A DNA stretch of 11,619 nucleotides from NCBI GenBank assembly GCA_903970455.1, contig CAJCIW010000099.1:1-11619 (forward strand), read 5' to 3'. Shown piece by piece: positions 1-6,013 of this stretch. How positions within the stretch are numbered: the stretch's first letter is position 1; every line of letters begins with the position of its first letter. Source of the DNA: Verrucomicrobiota bacterium (GTDB lineage: Bacteria; Chlamydiota; Chlamydiia; Chlamydiales; Rhabdochlamydiaceae). The translations under genes and the position numbers were made by a program. The notes under the pieces are model-generated. The model saw only the letters and a program-made list of their open reading frames with translations. It was not told the origin of the DNA and searched no databases.

Positions 1-750
1 GATTAGCTTCGCTTCGAGCAATTCGTTAAAGCCCTTAAACAGGCCACGAATGTGACCACAAGCCGATGTTGGAACCGCGATAAAATCAGGAACCTGGCCA
101 TTCAGCTGCTCAAACAACTCGAAGGCACAAAACTTATAGCCCTCTACTCGAATCGGGCCATTTCCTGAAACGATTCGGAGTTTCAGCTTGGTAGCGAGGC
201 TCAAAACCTTCTTCTTCATTTCTCCGAAGTCGGGAGCTTCTACTTTGAAGATGGTCGCTCCATGAATGGCCATTGATCGAATTTTCTCTTCAGGGCAGGA
301 GGGAGGAATAAAAATGATCGGTTGTATGCCAGAACGCGCACCGTACGCTGCGAGCGATGCTCCCATGTTCCCAGTAGAGATCGTGGCAACAAAATGTTCG
401 TTGCACTGCTTGGCCATTAAAACACAGGGAAGAGAGCCCCGGTCTTTAAAGCTCCACGTCGGATTTACCGTCTCGTTCTTCAGGAGAAGGGTGTTTAGAC
501 CCACATACGTAGCCAATCCTTTGGATTCCAAGAGCGGTGTAGCTCCTTCTCCGAGAGAAAAAGAGGGATCAAAATGATCGAACGGCAAAAAATCTTGAAA
601 TCGTTCCCAAATCGTGGCCCCGCTCTTAGGTTTTGCTTGGGTCAATCCCTTGAGTCTGACCTCAAGCGACTCACCATTTTCAGCAAATTCCTCTATCCGA
701 TCGAAAGGATACTCTGTACCAGAAATCGTCGAAACTAGACATCTCTTCAT
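1..750 (-). CDS. thrC: Threonine synthase-like PLP enzyme, C-terminus beyond window
   Basis: Threonine synthase converts O-phosphohomoserine to threonine in the cytoplasm. 250 residues are visible and the frame runs off the left edge. I see GEGATPL (67-73), the fold-type-II Schiff-base motif SFKDRG (100-105; Lys102 expected to bind PLP), STGNMGAS (125-132, phosphate-binding loop), EGYKFCAFE (203-211) and VPTSACGHIRGLFKGF (226-241). GEG-x-TPL plus SFKDRG is characteristic of ThrC. Two places differ from the usual family text: the segment usually like EGxKTxxxE carries Phe-Cys, and the usual glycine-rich VPxGxGG loop reads VPTSACG. It could therefore be a ThrC-like paralogue of different specificity. 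The ATG at 750 has only a weak A-rich leader and no clear Shine-Dalgarno sequence. No hom or thrB gene is visible nearby. Fold assignment is sure; exact substrate is less so. Confidence 0.85.
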   Translation of the reverse strand, partial: MKRCLVSTISGTEYPFDRIEEFAENGESLEVRLKGLTQAKPKSGATIWERFQDFLPFDHFDPSFSLGEGATPLLESKGLATYVGLNTLLLKNETVNPTWSFKDRGSLPCVLMAKQCNEHFVATISTGNMGASLAAYGARSGIQPIIFIPPSCPEEKIRSMAIHGATIFKVEAPDFGEMKKKVLSLATKLKLRIVSGNGPIRVEGYKFCAFELFEQLNGQVPDFIAVPTSACGHIRGLFKGFNELLEAKLI

Positions 751-916
751 ATTGCAAATCTTTTTCTGAATCAACAGCCTAACACAAAGCGAAATCTGGC
801 GAAAGCGTTAGCAGCTCTACTTCTATCTTTGCCTTCCTGTGTTTTTGTTGCTGTTGATAAACCTTCACGTAAGCTCTTTTGCGGCCAATCTCATAGACAG
901 GATGGAGGAGGAACCT

Positions 917-1159
917 CTAATCTGGCATCAAATCTTTAGGAGAGCATCCTAGGGCTTTTGCTAGGTTAAGAATATTTTCGAGAGCGATATTTCTTTCACC
1001 TCTCTCTACTGAGCCGATATATGTGGGATGTAAAGAAGATTTTTCAGCCAGCTCTTCTTGGGTTAACTCCAAGTCTAGCCGTTTTTGCCTAACGAGCTTA
1101 CCAAACGCTGTTCGCGCAGGAGTCTTCCTTCGATTTTTCGGATTTTTGCTAGCTGCCAC
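917..1159 (-). CDS. XRE-family (Cro/CI-like) HTH regulator
   Basis: An 80-residue protein that is essentially one HTH_3 domain. A basic N-terminal tail (residues 1-15, rich in Lys/Arg) precedes FGKLVRQKRLDLELTQEELA, then the recognition helix region around SLHPTYIGSVERGERN and the closing NILNLAKALGCSPKDLM. This is the classic Cro/CI/XRE pattern of a dimeric DNA-binding repressor or antitoxin-type regulator. The start is GTG, with AGAGG seven bases upstream. It points away from the membrane-protein gene at 1335. The shared intergenic region holds a duplicated AGTACT-centred site, a plausible operator. No toxin partner is visible beside it. Which genes it controls is inference: its own gene, the divergent gene, or the leftward replication operon. 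Confidence 0.85.
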   Translation of the reverse strand: MAASKNPKNRRKTPARTAFGKLVRQKRLDLELTQEELAEKSSLHPTYIGSVERGERNIALENILNLAKALGCSPKDLMPD

Positions 1160-1214
1160 TTAATCGCCTCTTGATACAGAGGCTAAAAGCTTTGCACCCC
1201 TAACTCCACAGACG

Positions 1215-1243
1215 ATGAGTACTAATTTATGATTATGAGTACT
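1215..1243. promoter_or_regulatory. Duplicated operator-like site between divergent genes
   Basis: Two perfect copies of ATGAGTACT lie exactly 20 bp apart, two helical turns, so both face the same side of the DNA. Each contains the 6-bp palindrome AGTACT. They sit between the XRE regulator gene and the divergent membrane-protein gene, which fits autoregulation by the XRE protein. Binding is inferred; the repeat is seen directly. Confidence 0.5.
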
Positions 1244-1262
1244 GTTTAAGTGTCGTGGCTTT

Positions 1263-1268
1263 TATAAT
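1263..1268 (+). promoter_or_regulatory. Possible -10 box (TATAAT)
   Basis: A perfect TATAAT lies about 70 bp upstream of the membrane-protein start and just downstream of the AGTACT repeats. No good -35 hexamer stands at 16-18 bp spacing. The region is AT-rich, so chance is a real possibility. If used, the second AGTACT copy would overlap the -35 area, which suits repression. Confidence 0.25.
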
Positions 1269-1334
1269 AAAAAGCGAAGCAAACAGAAATAGATATCAAA
1301 TTATTTAAACTAATTACAAATAAAATATTAAATT

Positions 1335-1805
1335 ATGACAAACATCCGAAAGGGCCTACACAGAATAGCAATCCTTCTTATCACCTGCATGTCATTCGCT
1401 TTGCTCATAACTCAAACTGTTGCTGACTGGAAAACCTACCGACAAAATCTTGAGCAACTAAACTTGATCAAGTACACATCCGTCCCTGGAAAAGCTGTAT
1501 TAACTGGAGACGATGTGTTAGGAAGGCGTTTTGAAGAATTCTATCAAAAAGCTGTTGATGCAAGATATACCGACAAAGAAATCGTGGAATATCTCTCTGA
1601 CAAATATAGTGATTTCGATTTAAAGAAATTCAAAGAAAATGCACACACGATCAAAGAGAAAATATTCAGAAAAACTGTTATCGCAAGTCTGTTTTATTAT
1701 TCTATAATTTCTGCTTGTTTATATCTTACGATACTTTTCAGTGGATTCTGCATACGCTGGGTAGCGAAAGGATTTAACCCGAATCAATGTAAAGAGAAGA
1801 AATAA
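1335..1805 (+). CDS. Small two-TM membrane protein, function unknown
   Basis: A 156-residue protein with a hydrophobic helix near the N-terminus (about 10-29, RIAILLITCMSFALLITQ) and a second at about 114-138 (VIASLFYYSIISACLYLTIL), ending in FCIRWVAKGF and a charged tail. The 85-residue middle region is hydrophilic and contains TDKEIVEYLSDKYSDFDLKKF, probably an amphipathic helical pair. Two helices predict both termini on the same side of the inner membrane. I do not recognise a named family; small proteins of this layout, with a C-terminal W-V-x-x-G-F, occur in mobile elements. It is the only plus-strand gene left of the integrase and lies divergent from the XRE regulator, so it may be under its control. 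The ATG lacks a recognisable Shine-Dalgarno sequence and the leader is very AT-rich. Confidence 0.75.
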   Translation: MTNIRKGLHRIAILLITCMSFALLITQTVADWKTYRQNLEQLNLIKYTSVPGKAVLTGDDVLGRRFEEFYQKAVDARYTDKEIVEYLSDKYSDFDLKKFKENAHTIKEKIFRKTVIASLFYYSIISACLYLTILFSGFCIRWVAKGFNPNQCKEKK

Positions 1806-1807
1806 CA

Positions 1808-1830
1808 TGAGCCAAAATGTCTCAGTTTTT
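1808..1830 (+). terminator. Weak terminator-like hairpin between convergent genes
   Basis: TGAG and CTCA flank a 9-base loop and are followed by a run of five T, directly after the membrane-protein stop codon. The stem is only 4 bp, so it would be a poor intrinsic terminator. Its position between convergent genes is the main support. Confidence 0.2.
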
Positions 1831-1845
1831 GTAGCTACTTCCTCT

Positions 1846-2121
1846 CTACACAAGTTTTCGCCTTCCTGCTGCAATATTGGCTATAACGACGCTTCTTTTT
1901 TCAACCTCAAGAAACATGGGTTCCTTTTCTCCCGTTAATCCTGATATAAATGCTGGAAAAGCGTTTGGATTGCCGCCATTTTTTAAATATTCATTCCACA
2001 AATCACTTTCTATTTTTGCCCTTTCAATCTGCGAATATTTGTCTGGTACAGAAAAGAACGCAACCAAGTCACACGGGACAGCTTTTTCTAAACGATCTAA
2101 CCTCTCACTGAAATTTCGCAT
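1846..2121 (-). CDS. Small hypothetical protein, last gene of the leftward operon
   Basis: A 91-residue soluble protein with no family that I recognise. The N-terminus, MRNFSERLDRLEKAV, looks like a short coiled-coil helix. A charged helix around residues 27-50 follows (DKYSQIERAKIESDLWNEYL), then a Gly/Asn/Pro-rich turn. The ATG is preceded by a strong GGAGG five bases upstream, the best ribosome binding site in the operon. It begins 14 bp after the HTH protein upstream, so the two are probably co-transcribed. A slightly longer frame on the opposite strand over the same bases lacks this support. In phage-like modules a tiny protein next to a terS-like gene is common, but no function can be assigned here. 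Confidence 0.7.
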   Translation of the reverse strand: MRNFSERLDRLEKAVPCDLVAFFSVPDKYSQIERAKIESDLWNEYLKNGGNPNAFPAFISGLTGEKEPMFLEVEKRSVVIANIAAGRRKLV

Positions 2122-2135
2122 TTACGCCTCCAAAA

Positions 2136-2552
2136 CTACCTATTTAAAGATTCAAGTTTTTCTATACGCTCTTGCAACTCTTGTAATTCCTTAAACCTCC
2201 CAACATGGTTTAAAATATCGTTTGCAGCTGCTCGCTGTACAGAAGGGTTATCATCACGATCTAGCAATAAAGAAAGAGTTGTTGCCGCTTTGACTGTAGT
2301 TGCTTTCAGTTGATTGACTGCATCATTTACAACCTCATTACGAAGCCGATCAAGCTCTGATTTAAACACGGGATTTTTAAGCCATTTGTAATAGGTTTCT
2401 CTTGAAATATCGGCTGCTTCACATGAAGCCTCAACAGAAGCGCTGGCGACAAAACATGGAAGAGCTGCGATTTGCCTAGATGTTAGTTGATTTTGATTTT
2501 CGTCAGATTCTGTCATTTTTTGTTGTCTTTTTAGAGCCCTCTTATAAAACAT
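2136..2552 (-). CDS. HTH protein resembling phage terminase small subunits (phBC6A51-like)
   Basis: 138 residues. After a basic start comes a helix-turn-helix of the type seen in phBC6A51-like proteins and many TerS proteins: LTSRQIAALPCF (23-34), then a turn, then VEASCEAADISRETYYKWLK (40-59), followed by PVFKSELD. The YYxWLKxPxF sequence is the best-known mark of this group. The C-terminal third is helical and ends in a likely coiled coil, FKELQELQERIEKLESL (120-136), typical of oligomerisation. In phages such proteins recognise packaging sites; in satellites they can redirect packaging. No large terminase subunit is visible, so a plain DNA-binding or plasmid-control role is also possible. 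The start at 2552 has no good ribosome binding site; Met13 is an alternative. Confidence 0.7.
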   Translation of the reverse strand: MFYKRALKRQQKMTESDENQNQLTSRQIAALPCFVASASVEASCEAADISRETYYKWLKNPVFKSELDRLRNEVVNDAVNQLKATTVKAATTLSLLLDRDDNPSVQRAAANDILNHVGRFKELQELQERIEKLESLNR

Positions 2553-2583
2553 TCTGTTGGATAATTTTCATTACTGTATAGAT

Positions 2584-2747
2584 TCACGTTTTTTTGCTGT
2601 CCTCCTTGAAGGATCGATCTATGCGTGAAGCAGAAATAACGGTCTTTCTGGCGGCCGGTGCACCACTTGACGGTAGATCCCAGCTGCATGATTAGCAGTG
2701 ATAGCTTCGAGGCATTCGATCTGATAGGGCCGGAGCTCGATATTCAT
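2584..2747 (-). pseudogene. Broken N-terminal stub of a superfamily 2 (DEAD/DEAH, Res-type) helicase
   Basis: The frame from ATG 2747 reads MNIELRPYQIECLEAI and continues through RQVV before stopping at codon 43 (TAG 2619-2621). LRPYQxECLxAI followed by RQxV is the standard opening of Res/DEAH helicases just before Walker A (usually LPTGxGKTVIFA). Moving to the neighbouring frame at about 2661 gives PAARKTVISA, a degraded Walker A with KTVI intact, and this frame closes at TGA 2584-2586. So the gene is frameshifted at motif I and nothing of motifs Ia-VI remains. The start still has GGAG upstream and overlaps the preceding ORF's stop as ATGA, which suggests it was once the next gene in the primase operon. 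A 42-residue peptide could still be made. Confidence 0.6.
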
Positions 2748-3103
2748 AGTTTCTCCATCCCATTTTGGTCTCCCACAAATTTCGTACCCCGATATATAAG
2801 CGCATGATCTTGGAAACTATGAAGAAACCAATTTATCAACCATTTTCCTCTATGAAAGGAAATTGAGCGCGCAACTTTTTGCAAAACCACTTGTGGTAGG
2901 AAAAGGCTCACGAAACCTAGGTTTCGCAAAAAGAAGGTCTGGTTGCCAACCATCGAGAAACTTGTACGACACAAGCGTTCTCTATGAGAAGAAATCTCAT
3001 ACGAAACTTTTTGCGAAACCATTTTTACGATAGGGAAACTTTTTTCACTCCTAAGGAAATCAAAAAAGTTTCGCGAGATTGATAAAACCTTAACGAAACT
3101 CAT
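2744..3103 (-). CDS. Doubtful 119-residue ORF coupled to primase; overlaps a repeat block
   Basis: For: the ATG overlaps the primase stop (ATGA), GGGGG lies seven bases upstream of it, and the stop overlaps the next start (ATGA again), so it is tightly placed in the operon. Against: the protein has no recognisable domain and odd composition (rich in Ser, Phe, Val, Arg). It is built over DNA full of GTTTCG/CGAAAC repeats and hairpins. The duplicated segments that encode MVSQKVSYEISSHRE and VVLQKVARSISFHRG differ at first and second codon positions as much as at third, which argues against selection on protein. It may be a translated spacer that keeps ribosomes moving through a structural or origin region. 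I see no function. Confidence 0.35.
   Translation of the reverse strand: MSFVKVLSISRNFFDFLRSEKSFPIVKMVSQKVSYEISSHRERLCRTSFSMVGNQTFFLRNLGFVSLFLPQVVLQKVARSISFHRGKWLINWFLHSFQDHALIYRGTKFVGDQNGMEKL
2811..3098. repeat. GAAAC/GTTTC repeat and hairpin block downstream of primase-helicase
   Basis: About ten copies of RGAAAC or its complement occur in 290 bp. CGAAACTTTTTGCGAAACCA at 3002-3021 recurs with 18 of 20 matches at 2870-2889; the similarity extends left to a TCTATGA block, about 40 bp in all, at a period of 132 bp. Inverted repeats are dense: a perfect 16-bp palindrome CGAAACCTAGGTTTCG (2911-2926), ACCAC/GTGGT (2886-2897), GGTTG/CAACC (2941-2951), CTTGT/ACAAG (2961-2975) and TATGAGA/TCTCATA (2983-3001). 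Direct and inverted repeats immediately after a rep/primase gene are typical of a satellite or plasmid replication origin. That role is inferred. Confidence 0.55.
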
Positions 3104-5178
3104 TTAATATCCCCCAATTTTCTGGCATTCCGAATATGTTTTCGGACTGCCTGAGGAGAGATCCCTAACTCTAACGCTATTTCCTTGACGGAGGTCGTAC
3201 CATCGTTATAAATATCAACAATAGAGTCATAAGTCTTGACCGACAATTTTTTGTCCTGCCAAGAAAATAAACCATCTTTTTCCACCAGCTTAACTTCTAG
3301 TGGAGTGGCATCGGCTCCCCAAAAACCGCGCGCCTTTGTGTATGATAATTCAAACAGGCAACCCATTTCCTCAGAATAGTTTTTTGGATGCTCCAATACT
3401 ATCGAAGATTCCAGGATCACCTCGCGCATCGAAGTTCCTCGCTGGCGGGGCTTCCCATTTTCATCCTTTGCTTTGCCAGCATGATGAACTAACACCACAG
3501 CAATTCCCCGCCATCGCAGTTGAAGAAGCCAAGCTTGCATTTGCTTCCAACTGTCCGTTTCATTTTCTCGACCAGCACGACATAGAGTACTTAAATTGTC
3601 GAGAAAAAGAACTTCGGTCTTTTGCTCCACGATGATCTCTTCAATTAAAGCCTGACCCTCGGCGCTTGAAAGATCCGGAATAAATTCTGACTGCCAAGAT
3701 CCATTCAAATACCTTAGGTAATCATCCGGAATGTTCTTCTCTAGCCCGTGAAGTAATTTTTTTACACGCATTTGCAAGTCAGCTTCGTGCATTTCGCCAT
3801 CAACATACAAAACTCTTTTCGCTGTTGGTGCCTCCCACGGCGAAGTTGTAAAGAGCCTCCCTCCACTCGCTATGGCTCCAGCTGCGGAAAGGCAGAGGTA
3901 AGATTTCCCCACCCCTGGTGGAGCGAAAACCATCGAGATTGCAGCCTCTGGCAACCAAGGTTTTAGAACAAATTTCCTTTGAGGAATCTGTTTATTTATG
4001 AGCTCTGTGTACGAGAGTGAAACTAAACGTGGTTTTGCTTTTACAAAAGCATCAAGCTGATCGCGAACCTTATCTAAACCCAGTAGCACATGCAGATCGT
4101 TCCAATCACTTGGTTGACAAACTTCCCCATTTTCATTCGGGGGAAGTGTGCAATTTGTAAGGAAACAGGGAAAGACAGCTTTGCATCCGTACTTTTTGGC
4201 AGCAGCCTCGGCACTTGTGCGACCGGGGTTCCCTTGAGTTCCACGGTCATCATCCCCTGCAATGATTATTGAATTTTTTGGATATTTGCTTTGCAGTGCA
4301 GCGATCACGGGTTGTAAATTTACACAACCGAATGCCACGACGGTTGGGCTGGCTTTCGCCTCGTAAACACTAGCCGCGGTTGCGAATCCCTCTGCGACGT
4401 AGATTAGACTATCCGGCTTGATCTCCCCGATCAAATGGAAATTGCCTTTTTTTAAGCCGTAGATCCGTTTTTCTCCATCTGCTCGAATATGTTGGATTGC
4501 CTGAACATCACCTTGAATGTTTTGAAGAGGAACGACCAACGTGGGATATTTGTTCCACTGGGGATTACTTTGAGTCCCGTCATTAAAGCTTGCTTCAGAA
4601 AATCGAGCCCCGTGTCTACATATCTTTTTTTTAGACAGGTACCCTAAATGTCCCATCTCGTCGCTGGGCTCTTCAGAGGAGCTATTCCAGGCACTTTGGA
4701 CTTTTTTGAGACGTTGTTTTTCATCTTCCTGTTTTTTCCGTTCATTTTCCTTGCTCCAACGGTCATATTCTTCTTTAGTATGCCGTTTTTCCTCTGAGGA
4801 AAGGGTATTATCCAACTCCCAGCTCGTGAAAGTGCCAAATATCTGAAAGCCTCCCGCCCATGTGCCGAACGTCACCATTAGCCATGGATTGCCTTTTATG
4901 GAAACGCCATTCTTCGCAATGTACCACTCGTCGCAGTCCTTACCTCCGTCGACGCTCAAACGTTGCCATGAATCATCGACAACGAGTTTATCAACTATGA
5001 ATCCATGCTCAGCCATATAGGCAACGCATTCACATTCAAGCTCAAACAGATTCTTCTTAAGGGATGATATGTTGGTCACGCTATGAAAATTCAGCTTTTT
5101 GTCTCTTTCTGCCGATAAATTAGCGCTTGTAACTGAACTCTCCACTTGCGTGGAGAGCTTAGGATTGGTAATATTCAT
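3100..5178 (-). CDS. TOPRIM primase fused to RepA-like RecA-fold helicase
   Basis: 692 residues from the chosen start. A primase-type N-terminal domain (about 44-126, with FGTWAGGF) is followed by a Lys/Glu-rich linker (129-164). The TOPRIM domain (about 256-331) has Glu263 in AEGFATA and the acidic triplet Asp309-311 in AGDDDRG, the metal-binding residues for primer synthesis. A RecA/RepA-type ATPase follows: Walker A PPGVGKS (420-426, Lys425), Walker B VLFLDN (523-528) and VVLVHHAGK (561-569), as in hexameric replicative helicases such as RSF1010 RepA. A C-terminal winged helix (SVKEIALELGISPQAVRKHI) may bind origin DNA. I prefer ATG 5178, which has AAGGA ten bases upstream, to an in-frame TTG at 5220 that lies inside a hairpin. 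It probably initiates and unwinds replication of the mobile element. It follows the Xis-like gene by about 100 bp. Confidence 0.88.
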   Translation of the reverse strand: MNITNPKLSTQVESSVTSANLSAERDKKLNFHSVTNISSLKKNLFELECECVAYMAEHGFIVDKLVVDDSWQRLSVDGGKDCDEWYIAKNGVSIKGNPWLMVTFGTWAGGFQIFGTFTSWELDNTLSSEEKRHTKEEYDRWSKENERKKQEDEKQRLKKVQSAWNSSSEEPSDEMGHLGYLSKKKICRHGARFSEASFNDGTQSNPQWNKYPTLVVPLQNIQGDVQAIQHIRADGEKRIYGLKKGNFHLIGEIKPDSLIYVAEGFATAASVYEAKASPTVVAFGCVNLQPVIAALQSKYPKNSIIIAGDDDRGTQGNPGRTSAEAAAKKYGCKAVFPCFLTNCTLPPNENGEVCQPSDWNDLHVLLGLDKVRDQLDAFVKAKPRLVSLSYTELINKQIPQRKFVLKPWLPEAAISMVFAPPGVGKSYLCLSAAGAIASGGRLFTTSPWEAPTAKRVLYVDGEMHEADLQMRVKKLLHGLEKNIPDDYLRYLNGSWQSEFIPDLSSAEGQALIEEIIVEQKTEVLFLDNLSTLCRAGRENETDSWKQMQAWLLQLRWRGIAVVLVHHAGKAKDENGKPRQRGTSMREVILESSIVLEHPKNYSEEMGCLFELSYTKARGFWGADATPLEVKLVEKDGLFSWQDKKLSVKTYDSIVDIYNDGTTSVKEIALELGISPQAVRKHIRNARKLGDIK

Positions 5179-5202
5179 GCCGTGATTATCCTTTTTATTC
5201 TT

Positions 5203-5232
5203 GGATCTGCCGGGCCCCAACCCAACAGATCC
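5203..5232. promoter_or_regulatory. Hairpin in the primase leader
   Basis: GGATCTG and CAGATCC are perfect 7-bp inverted repeats around a G/C-rich 16-base loop. They lie between the Xis-like gene and the primase start, about 25 bp from the chosen ATG. It could reduce or time primase expression, or be an operator. There is no following T-run in either direction, so it is not a classic terminator. Confidence 0.35.
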
Positions 5233-5281
5233 GGTTATTAGTCTAGTGAGGTTTGTTCCTCAATTTTTTCGGTCAATTTAT

Positions 5282-5506
5282 CTATCGATACGTCTTCTTC
5301 CCAGGGGACGTATTTTTCTCTTTCTGATTCTCCATCCACTCATTAAATTTCTTGAGATTCACATAAAATCGACCGTTCACCAGCGACAAAAAAACGTCAG
5401 CGCCATTTTCTTTTCTCCTAGCCACAATATTGCGCATTGTTCCTAGGGAAATCGAATTCGTATGATCTTCCCACTTTGTCAGTTGCACCCATTCAATCTC
5501 CTTCAC
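5282..5506 (-). CDS. AlpA/excisionase-like winged-helix DNA-binding protein
   Basis: 74 residues: MKEIEWVQLTKWEDHTN, then SLGTMRNIVARRKENG, FLSLVNGRFYVNLKKFNEWM and a basic tail. The order (first helix, LRxxIxxRxxNG recognition helix, a beta turn with NGR-hydrophobic-V, then a KFxEWM helix) is the usual form of AlpA/MerR-like phage excisionases and small activators encoded beside integrases. I start at GTG 5506 because AAGGAG lies six bases upstream; the in-frame TTG at 5560 has no such site. It is the first gene of the leftward primase operon, and the intergenic DNA ahead of it holds the phased 10-bp array and the attachment-site core. It could direct excision, or activate or repress the operon; Xis-type proteins bind short direct repeats cooperatively. 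Confidence 0.7.
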   Translation of the reverse strand: MKEIEWVQLTKWEDHTNSISLGTMRNIVARRKENGADVFLSLVNGRFYVNLKKFNEWMENQKEKNTSPGKKTYR

Positions 5507-5640
5507 ATTTAGCTCCTTTTTTTCGTGTGATTCCTGTACTACGCATGCTAGCTCATCCAAAAGAGACGCATATGTGTCGCCAGCGTACTAAATCAGCAAA
5601 TTAAATTGTAACTAAAATTCATTACGTAAATTTAACAGAT

Positions 5641-5720
5641 ATCATTCTGTTTAACTTTGTATCACTTTATTTAACTCTATGATACTTTATGATACTCTGT
5701 GAAACTGTGTGATCTTACAT
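5641..5720. repeat. Array of seven to eight 10-bp helically phased repeats
   Basis: Cut every ten bases from 5641, the units are atcattctgt, ttaactttgt, atcactttat, ttaactctat, gatactttat, gatactctgt, gaaactgtgt and a decayed gatcttacat. Positions 6 and 10 are T in all eight units, position 8 is T in seven, and ACT occupies positions 4-6 in six. One unit per DNA turn presents the same face to a protein filament. It lies 135 bp upstream of the Xis-like gene and 170 bp from the tRNA-derived core. Candidate roles are cooperative binding of the Xis-like protein, an operator for the leftward operon, or an origin iteron set. Confidence 0.75.
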
Positions 5721-5752
5721 CACCTGCAAACGTACATTTTACTGCCAAACAT

Positions 5753-5789
5753 GTCAGGATTCGTGTCAGAGAAAAAGTCAGGATATGTG
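5753..5789 (+). repeat. Direct repeats, possible left-arm recombinase sites
   Basis: GTCAGGATTCGTG and GTCAGGATATGTG (11 of 13 identical) start 24 bp apart, with a partial GTGTCAGAG between them. They sit about 100-135 bp left of the tRNA-derived core, where lambda-type attP sites carry arm-type integrase or Xis sites. The function is inferred from position. Confidence 0.45.
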
Positions 5790-5805
5790 CGATTAAAACA
5801 GGACG

Positions 5806-5850
5806 ATCTAGCATGTCGCTAGAACGCTCATAGGCGGAATCTTGCTAGAT
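5806..5850. repeat. Inverted repeats (ATCTAGCA/TGCTAGAT) left of the att core
   Basis: ATCTAGCA (5806-5813) pairs exactly with TGCTAGAT (5843-5850). A nested CTAGC-ATGTC-GCTAG (5808-5822) gives a second, mutually exclusive hairpin, so CTAGC or its complement occurs three times in 45 bp. It may be a recombination-accessory or regulatory site; no coding frame covers it. Confidence 0.4.
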
Positions 5851-5889
5851 TAGGCTATGGCATGATAAAAATATGAGGAGGCCGCCTGA

Positions 5890-5931
5890 CTCATAACCCG
5901 CCGGTCCCTGGTTCAAGTCCAGGTTGCCCCA
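5890..5931 (+). other. Attachment-site core: 3' part of a tRNA(CAU) gene, 5' half absent
   Basis: The segment begins at the anticodon loop CTCATAA (anticodon CAT, 5892-5894) and continues with the anticodon-stem 3' strand CCCGC, a 5-base variable loop, a perfect T arm (CCTGG, TTCAAGT, CCAGG), the acceptor strand TTGCCCC and discriminator A. The bases before it (CCTGA) cannot pair with CCCGC, and no D arm or GGGGCAA acceptor strand exists upstream, so it is not a functional tRNA gene. A block of identity running from anticodon loop to 3' end is what tyrosine integrases leave when they cross over in the anticodon loop. CAU may mean tRNA-Met or tRNA-Ile2. The integrase gene starts about 140 bp to the right. 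Confidence 0.85.
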
Positions 5932-6013
5932 CATTTCTTTTTGGCTTCATAAGGCTGAAAATGAGCTGGTTGCGATAAAGCACCTAAATCAGCCTAAAGC
6001 GCGGTTCACATCC

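Noticed and set aside
266..577. Plus-strand frame inside the threonine synthase gene
   Set aside because: The opposite strand encodes clear PLP-enzyme motifs over the same bases.
1877..2194. Plus-strand frame opposite the small hypothetical and HTH genes
   Set aside because: Antisense to two minus-strand genes in an operon, one with a strong GGAGG site; no domain or ribosome binding site of its own.
2604..2614. Terminator from TCCTT-G-AAGGA
   Set aside because: The one-base loop cannot fold as a hairpin of useful size and no T-run follows on either strand.
3300..4272. Several frames opposite or offset to the primase-helicase
   Set aside because: All overlap the Walker A/B and TOPRIM coding sequence in other frames and have no family resemblance.
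5179..5220. Upstream TTG start for the primase-helicase
   Set aside because: The TTG codon sits inside a hairpin; ATG 5178 has AAGGA at workable spacing.
5507..5560. Upstream TTG start for the Xis-like protein
   Set aside because: GTG 5506 has a strong AAGGAG six bases upstream and matches the usual N-terminus of the family.
5641..5720. CRISPR array
   Set aside because: Units are contiguous 10-mers without spacers and there is no cas gene.
5850..5931. Complete tRNA-Met gene
   Set aside because: Anticodon loop, T arm and 3' acceptor strand are good, but the preceding bases cannot form the anticodon stem and there is no D arm or matching 5' acceptor strand.
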